A stretch of DNA of 17,883 nucleotides, taken from positions 1-17,883 of the forward strand of contig CABQHT010000039.1 of NCBI GenBank assembly GCA_902464035.1, written 5' to 3'. The position numbers were made by a program, and so were the translations under genes. The notes under the pieces are model-generated. The model was given only the letters and a program-made list of their open reading frames with translations, made no database searches and was not told the origin of the DNA. This stretch comes from an uncultured Collinsella sp. Its GTDB lineage: Bacteria; Actinomycetota; Coriobacteriia; Coriobacteriales; Coriobacteriaceae. This document shows positions 14,222-17,883 of this stretch, piece by piece; position 1 is the first letter of the stretch; the number at the start of each line of letters is the position of its first letter.

Positions 14222-15049
14222 CTACATCCCCTCGGGCTGGATCCCCCTCACCTTCACCGCCTGGGGGACGGCCTCCACCGAGTAGGTGTCGAGCCCCCTG
14301 CCGCGGTAGCTCGGGCCCCGCATCACGAACACCGACGCCTTGTCGAACAGCCTGTCGAGGGCGCAGAGGAGCGTGTCGTCGCCCGTGAAGAACTCATCCC
14401 ACCCGCTCGGGGCGATGTTGCTCGTAAGGATCATCGCGTTCGGCCCCTCCTTCTCGTAGCGCCTGTCGACGACATCGAAGAACAGGTCGGTGCACGGCCT
14501 GTCGTAGACGCATCTTCCCACCTCGTCAACGATGAGGCACGACGGCTTGACGAGCGAGGAGACGACCCGCGAGGTGTTTCCCCGCTGGACGGCCTTCTGG
14601 AACCTGTCCCTGAGCTCGGTCGCCTTTATGTAGTAGGTCTTGAGCCCCCGCATGCAGCACTCGCGCCCGTAGGCCTGCGCGAGGTGCGTCTTTCCTATGC
14701 CGCCGGGCCCGACGAAGGCGACGTTGCGGTGCGCGTAGAGGTCGGCCAGCGACGGGAGCTTGCCCAGCGCGGCCGCGTCCCGGCCCTGGATCCTGGAGAA
14801 GTCGAAACCCTCGAAGGTCTTGGGCTCGCGCCTGGGCAGCCTGCTCAACCTCAGCAGCGTCTCGATGGAGGCGAGCCTCCTCTTCTCCGCAAGGTAGGAG
14901 AAGGTGGCTGCCACAGCGGCCATCTCCCCGTCGCCGAGGTCGAGGTCCGAGGCGAGGGTCGCGAGCTCCTCCGCCCCGACGGCGATCCCGAGCCTCGACG
15001 CGGCGTCGCTCGCGAGCTCGTAGGGACTCGCCCCCGCGCCCGCCATCAT
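14222..15049 (-). CDS. istB: IS21-family helper ATPase IstB
   Basis: The 275-residue AAA+ ATPase of IS21-type elements helps IstA choose and join the target DNA. It has an N-terminal helical domain, LASIETLLRLSRLPRREPKTFEGF split across 59-82, then Walker A GPGGIGKTHLA (114-124), Walker B CLIVDEVG (171-178) and a sensor-type LTSN. The ATG at 15049 overlaps the istA stop by 4 bases (ATGA), so translation is coupled. A second ATG follows at 15046. The frame is open further to 15493 within istA, but without reason to start there. The C-terminus extends about 20 residues past the usual core. Confidence 0.94.
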   Translation of the reverse strand: MMAGAGASPYELASDAASRLGIAVGAEELATLASDLDLGDGEMAAVAATFSYLAEKRRLASIETLLRLSRLPRREPKTFEGFDFSRIQGRDAAALGKLPSLADLYAHRNVAFVGPGGIGKTHLAQAYGRECCMRGLKTYYIKATELRDRFQKAVQRGNTSRVVSSLVKPSCLIVDEVGRCVYDRPCTDLFFDVVDRRYEKEGPNAMILTSNIAPSGWDEFFTGDDTLLCALDRLFDKASVFVMRGPSYRGRGLDTYSVEAVPQAVKVRGIQPEGM

Positions 15050-16353
15050 TCGGCCCTCCCGAAGTCGAACCTCTCGAAACCGGGTTTCGTCCTGGGCGGG
15101 GCGATCTGCTCGACCACGGTCCCGACCGGCTGGGTCGGCAGCTCCTCGGGCTGCGCCGGCGATGTCTCCCACTGCCCCTCGCACCAGCTGTCGGCGCCGG
15201 TGCCGACAGCGTGGGCGACGAGCTCGCGGGAGAGGTCGTCGCTGTATATGTGCACCACGCGCCCCTCCCGGCTCACCCTGCACTCGCGGCGGACGTACCA
15301 GTAGGGCACGCCGTAGCGGTGCCCCTCGAAGCTCACAAAGCCGTCGAAGGAGATCTTCCGGCGCGGGCACAGGTACCGCTCGACCTCGGCCGTGACCTCG
15401 AGCGGCCTGGTGTTTGCCGAGCATGCCGCCTCGTGTTCGCGCATCGGGACGCATGCCGCCGGGCGCCGCCAGCGGCCTCCCTGCTCGGCGCACCAGAGGG
15501 CGGCCTCCCGGTTGAGGGCGTCAAGGTCGGTGAAGGACCTTGACGCGAGGAAGTTCCCCTTCACGAAGCGGACGAGTCTCTCCACCTTGCCCTTCGTATA
15601 GGGGTGGCGCGGCCTGCACAGCCTGGTGCGGAAGCCGACGACGCCCATGAACTCGGCGTAGTCGGCCTGCCAGACGGGCCGGCCGTCGGCATCGCGGCGG
15701 ACGACCACGCTCTTCATGTTGTCGGTGAGCACGGTCGCGGGCACGCCCAGCGCCGAGAACGCGTGCAGCATCCCGATGAGGAGGTTCTCCTGGCGCGCGT
15801 TCGGGAAGAACTCGACGTGGGCGCTCCCGCAATGGTGGCAGACCATGGCGAAGCAGGCGATCCGCGCCCGCTCCCCGCCGGGGCGCTCGACCGCGACGAA
15901 GCCCCAGTCCATCTGGTAGGCCTCTCCGGGCGCCGTCCTGAAGCGCTGCCCGCGGCAGCCCTGCGGGGCCGCCTGCCGCCTCTTCGCGGGCACGAGGTCC
16001 CGATGCGCGGCGATGTAGGTCTTCACCGTGGTGAGGCCGCCTGCGTAGCCCTGGCCGAGCAGCCGCTCGAATATCACCTGCGTGTTGGTGACGCCCTTCC
16101 GCAGGAGGTCGTCCACCAGGCCGGTGTGGCCGGCGAGCACGCCCGACGCGGTCCTCCTCCCGCTGTTCCCGTGGGGCAGGGCCCTGAACCCGTGGGCCCT
16201 GACCGTCCTCGCGCGGGAGCGGGTGAGCCCCGTCCTCCTGCAGAACTCAGCGAGGTTGCATGTCTGCGGGTCGAACCCGTCGCCCTCCTCCGCGGCCATC
16301 TCCCGGAGCGCCGCGTCTATAATTTCCTGTAGGTCATCGTGTCTCTCGTTCAC
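15046..16353 (-). CDS. istA: IS21-family transposase IstA
   Basis: The 435-residue DDE transposase carries out the cut and join steps of IS21 transposition. After an N-terminal helix-turn-helix region (about 30-115, including GLTRSRARTVRAHGF), the rve-type catalytic core has D149 (QMDWGFV), D211 (LTDNMKS) and E258 (KGKVERLVRFVKGNF). A C-terminal beta-rich domain starts near PRRKISFDGFVSFEGHRYGVP. The start is GTG at 16353 with AGGAGG 9 bases before it. All catalytic residues are present and the frame is unbroken. Confidence 0.95.
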   Translation of the reverse strand: MNERHDDLQEIIDAALREMAAEEGDGFDPQTCNLAEFCRRTGLTRSRARTVRAHGFRALPHGNSGRRTASGVLAGHTGLVDDLLRKGVTNTQVIFERLLGQGYAGGLTTVKTYIAAHRDLVPAKRRQAAPQGCRGQRFRTAPGEAYQMDWGFVAVERPGGERARIACFAMVCHHCGSAHVEFFPNARQENLLIGMLHAFSALGVPATVLTDNMKSVVVRRDADGRPVWQADYAEFMGVVGFRTRLCRPRHPYTKGKVERLVRFVKGNFLASRSFTDLDALNREAALWCAEQGGRWRRPAACVPMREHEAACSANTRPLEVTAEVERYLCPRRKISFDGFVSFEGHRYGVPYWYVRRECRVSREGRVVHIYSDDLSRELVAHAVGTGADSWCEGQWETSPAQPEELPTQPVGTVVEQIAPPRTKPGFERFDFGRAE

Positions 16354-16434
16354 CTCAATAGTCCTCCTAACGCCGGCGTGTTGGCACCACCAGCGTAGTG
16401 GCGGCGGGGAGGCACGGTGGCCATTATTCGGTGA

Positions 16435-16490
16435 CCGGGATTGGTCAAAATCGTTTGACTATTAGCGGCTAAAATCGCCCGGCGCTAACA
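16435..16490. repeat. Right terminal inverted repeat of the IS21-family element
   Basis: The plus strand ends in CGCTAACA at 16490, the complement of TGTTAGCG. It aligns to the left end over 56 bases with 14 mismatches. The gap between this repeat and istA (16354-16434) should hold the istA promoter, which I cannot pick out. Confidence 0.9.
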
Positions 16491-16494
16491 CCGG
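16491..16494. repeat. Right target-site duplication CCGG
   Basis: This CCGG directly follows the right terminal repeat and equals 14111-14114. Confidence 0.75.
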
Positions 16495-16512
16495 GCAAAG
16501 CCCGACCAGCTC
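16495..16512 (-). other. Right half of a terminator hairpin split by the IS element
   Basis: With the element removed, GAGCTGG (14104-14110) pairs with CCAGCTC (16506-16512), then one C-A mismatch, then CGGGC pairs with GCCCG around an AAA loop. The minus-strand T run sits at 14103-14098. This half no longer has its partner arm. Confidence 0.8.
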
Positions 16513-16517
16513 ACATA

Positions 16518-16581
16518 CTTTCCCTCAGCCCTTTTCATCCGCACGGGAGAAAAGCCAGCAAGGATACCGCAGGGCCCGCCC
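16518..16581. repeat. 64-bp direct repeat, copy A
   Basis: This block (CTTTCCCTCAGCCC to GGGCCCGCCC) is 61 of 64 identical to copy B, 139 bases further on. On the minus strand it precedes the split terminator by a few bases, just as copy B precedes the intact terminator. Between the copies, TAAGGG/CCCTTA (16597-16613 region) is a small hairpin. No gene is seen in 16491-16810. Confidence 0.85.
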
Positions 16582-16617
16582 GCCGGGAGGGGTTTCCTAA
16601 GGGCACATCCCTTAATC

Positions 16618-16651
16618 AAAAAAGAGCGGTCGAGCAATTGCTCGACCGCTC
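16618..16651 (-). terminator. Perfect palindromic terminator downstream of the P-type ATPase gene
   Basis: A 28-base perfect palindrome lies at 16624-16651 (arms beginning GAGCGGTCGAGCAA). On the minus strand it is followed by six T (16623-16618). It lies about 160 bases after the ATPase stop and should end that transcript. The plus strand has no T run, so it works mainly one way. Confidence 0.85.
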
Positions 16652-16656
16652 ACCGT

Positions 16657-16720
16657 CTTTCCTTCAGCCCTTTTCATCCGCACGGGAGAGAAGCCAGCAA
16701 GGATAGCGCAGGGCCCGCCC
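16657..16720. repeat. 64-bp direct repeat, copy B
   Basis: The second copy of the block differs from copy A at three positions. It sits between the long palindrome beside the ATPase gene and the intact terminator. The pairing of this block with a terminator twice in a row suggests one mobile or duplicated unit. Confidence 0.85.
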
Positions 16721-16798
16721 CGGAAGCCCTTTCTCCCGAACGATCCCGCAGCGCGAAGCGCGAGGACCAGTGAGGGAGAAAGGGCGTGGGGCGGACCC
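16711..16798. repeat. Long imperfect palindrome after the ATPase gene
   Basis: GCCCTTTCTCCC (16726-16737) and GGGAGAAAGGGC (16774-16785) pair perfectly over 12 bases. Beyond a small bulge, GGGCCCGCCCC (16711-16721) pairs with GGGGCGGACCC (16788-16798) at 10 of 11 positions. The 36-base loop contains GCGCGAAGCGC. It ends 12 bases from the ATPase stop and would fold into a strong 3' structure in the mRNA. The outer arm overlaps the end of repeat copy B. Confidence 0.8.
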
Positions 16799-16810
16799 GG
16801 ACAGGTTAAT

Positions 16811-17883
16811 CTACTCCTTCTCGACCGCGCGCATGATCGCCTTGTAGATCTCCATCAGCGGGATGATCAGGAAGGCCAGGCCCAGCGCGGCGACAACGCC
16901 CTTGAGCTCGAGCGTCACAGGGCCAAAGAACATCTCGGCAAGCGTCGGCTGCACGGTTACGATCACCGTCAGCACCAGCGCCAGCGCGGCCGAGGCCCAC
17001 AGCCACTTGTTCTGCTTCTTCATGCTAAACAGCGACGCACGACGGCTGCGCATATTGAAGCAGTGGAAAATCTCGACCATGTTGAGCGTGATGAAGGCCA
17101 TCATCACGCCTTCCTCGTCGGCATTGCCGGCGATCATATCGGCGATGTGGATGTAGCCCATGTCAAAGTACACGCCCACAAAGAAGCTCGCCAGCACCAG
17201 CACGGTGATGATCAGGCCCTGGACCACGCAGTCCAGACCCATATGTCCGGCAAAGACGCCGTCCTTGGCGTTGCGCGGCTTGCGCTTCATGATGTCGCCC
17301 TCGGCATCCTCCATGCCCAACGCGAGCGCGGGGAAGCAGTCGGTGACCAGGTTCACCCACAGCAGCTGCACCGGCTGGAAGATAGTAAAGCCGATGAGCG
17401 TGGCGATAAACACCGAGAACACCTCGGCAAGGTTGGCCGAAAGCAGGAACTGGATGACCTTGCGGATGTTGTCATAGATGCGACGGCCCTCTTCGCAGGC
17501 ACCGATGATGGTGGCGAAGTTGTCGTCGGCAAGCACCATGTCGGCCACGTTCTTGGTCACGTCGGTGCCGGTGATGCCCATGCCAATGCCAATATCGGCG
17601 CGCTTGATGGAGGGCGCATCGTTCACGCCGTCGCCGGTCATGGCCACGATCTGGTCGCGGCTCTTCCACGCCTCAACGATGCGCGTCTTATGCTCGGGCT
17701 GAACGCGTGCGTATACGCCAAAGTCCTCGATGTGGGCGTCAAGCTCCTCTTCGCTCATGCGATCGAGCTCGGCGCCGGTGATGGCCTGGCTGCGATCCGT
17801 AACGATGCCCAGCTGCTTGGCGATAGCCACAGCGGTATCGATATGGTCACCCGTAATCATAACGGTGCGGATACCCGCGGCAT
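16811..17883 (-). CDS. Calcium-type P-type ATPase, C-terminal part (N-terminus outside window)
   Basis: This is the last 357 or so residues of a P2-type cation pump; the start lies beyond 17883. Visible are the hinge GIRTVMITGDH, the P-domain sequence VAMTGDGVNDAPSIKRADIGIGMGITGTDV in two parts, and the membrane segment NLVTDCFPALALGMED, which carries the ion-site N and D of calcium pumps (family: NLVTDGLPATALG). Several more membrane segments follow to the end VEKE. The phosphorylated Asp and the actuator domain are not in the window. Substrate is most likely Ca2+, inferred from the NLVTD motif. The gene ends with TAG and is followed by a long palindrome and then a terminator. Confidence 0.93.
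   Translation of the reverse strand, partial: AAGIRTVMITGDHIDTAVAIAKQLGIVTDRSQAITGAELDRMSEEELDAHIEDFGVYARVQPEHKTRIVEAWKSRDQIVAMTGDGVNDAPSIKRADIGIGMGITGTDVTKNVADMVLADDNFATIIGACEEGRRIYDNIRKVIQFLLSANLAEVFSVFIATLIGFTIFQPVQLLWVNLVTDCFPALALGMEDAEGDIMKRKPRNAKDGVFAGHMGLDCVVQGLIITVLVLASFFVGVYFDMGYIHIADMIAGNADEEGVMMAFITLNMVEIFHCFNMRSRRASLFSMKKQNKWLWASAALALVLTVIVTVQPTLAEMFFGPVTLELKGVVAALGLAFLIIPLMEIYKAIMRAVEKE

Larger units (their letters stand above)
14115..16490 (-). mobile_element. Complete IS21-family insertion sequence
   Basis: The element is 2376 bases long, with 56-bp imperfect terminal repeats starting TGTTAGCG, a CCGG target duplication, and two minus-strand genes overlapping by 4 bases (istA then istB). 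This is the canonical IS21 layout. Both reading frames look intact and key residues are present, so it may be active. Removing the element and one CCGG restores a terminator hairpin in the flanks, which shows the exact insertion point. Confidence 0.94.

Noticed and set aside
15050..15493. Upstream extension of the istB frame
   Set aside because: It lies inside istA, and the ATGA junction at 15049 is the standard IS21 start for istB.
15604..16332. Plus-strand open frame of 242 codons opposite istA
   Set aside because: It mirrors the codon pattern of istA, which has all catalytic residues. No independent support.
16491..16810. CRISPR array
   Set aside because: Only two 64-bp copies 139 bases apart, linked to terminator hairpins; no regular short repeats or spacers.

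Overview
The window looks like chromosomal DNA of a GC-rich actinobacterium of the class Coriobacteriia, most likely Collinsella or a close relative. This is inferred from the base composition, a compact Tad pilus operon of Gram-positive type (no secretin), and the general feel of the proteins. No marker gene proves it. Almost everything is on the minus strand, apart from one small plus-strand gene group.

Layout from low to high coordinates: (1) 1-49, the 5' two thirds of a minus-strand tRNA-Phe with its own promoter just upstream. (2) 173-723, a toxin-antitoxin-like pair, toxin gene first, with a 4-bp overlap and a perfect palindrome in front. (3) 782-10354, a tad/flp pilus operon read right to left: cpaB, tadZ/cpaE, tadA, tadB, tadC, flp pilin, a small membrane protein, a second Flp-like pilin, a TadE-like pseudopilin, a large TadG-like protein, a second TadE-like pseudopilin and a DUF192 protein. 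Genes overlap or abut throughout (ATGA, GTGA, TAATG junctions), so this is one translationally coupled unit. (4) 10607-11791, rsgA, with a clear terminator. (5) 11833-12584, a small XRE regulator and a DUF2975 membrane protein. (6) 12746-14034, a plus-strand, visibly less GC-rich, three-gene group: an exported thioredoxin-like protein with a CPAC site, an exported protein with a hydrophobic helix and two cysteines, and a small membrane protein. (7) 14115-16490, a complete IS21-family element (istA, istB, 56-bp imperfect terminal repeats, CCGG target duplication) inserted into a terminator hairpin. (8) 16491-16810, non-coding DNA with repeated 64-bp blocks, terminator hairpins and a long palindrome. 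(9) 16811-17883, the C-terminal part of a calcium-type P-type ATPase running off the window.

How the genes work together: TadA powers the inner-membrane platform TadB/TadC, TadZ probably localises the machine, and Flp plus the pseudopilins form and prime the fibre. Four pilin-like proteins share the same processing motif (A, Q, x, T, x, E), so one prepilin peptidase, not encoded here, probably matures all of them. The best candidate for something undescribed is the plus-strand trio: a secreted two-cysteine protein with its own thiol oxidoreductase and a membrane partner, arranged like a bacteriocin or toxin with accessory and immunity genes. That reading is inference. The other notable structures are the repeated GCTGACC boxes before the tad operon, and the repeat-plus-terminator units downstream of the ATPase, one of which the IS21 element split.
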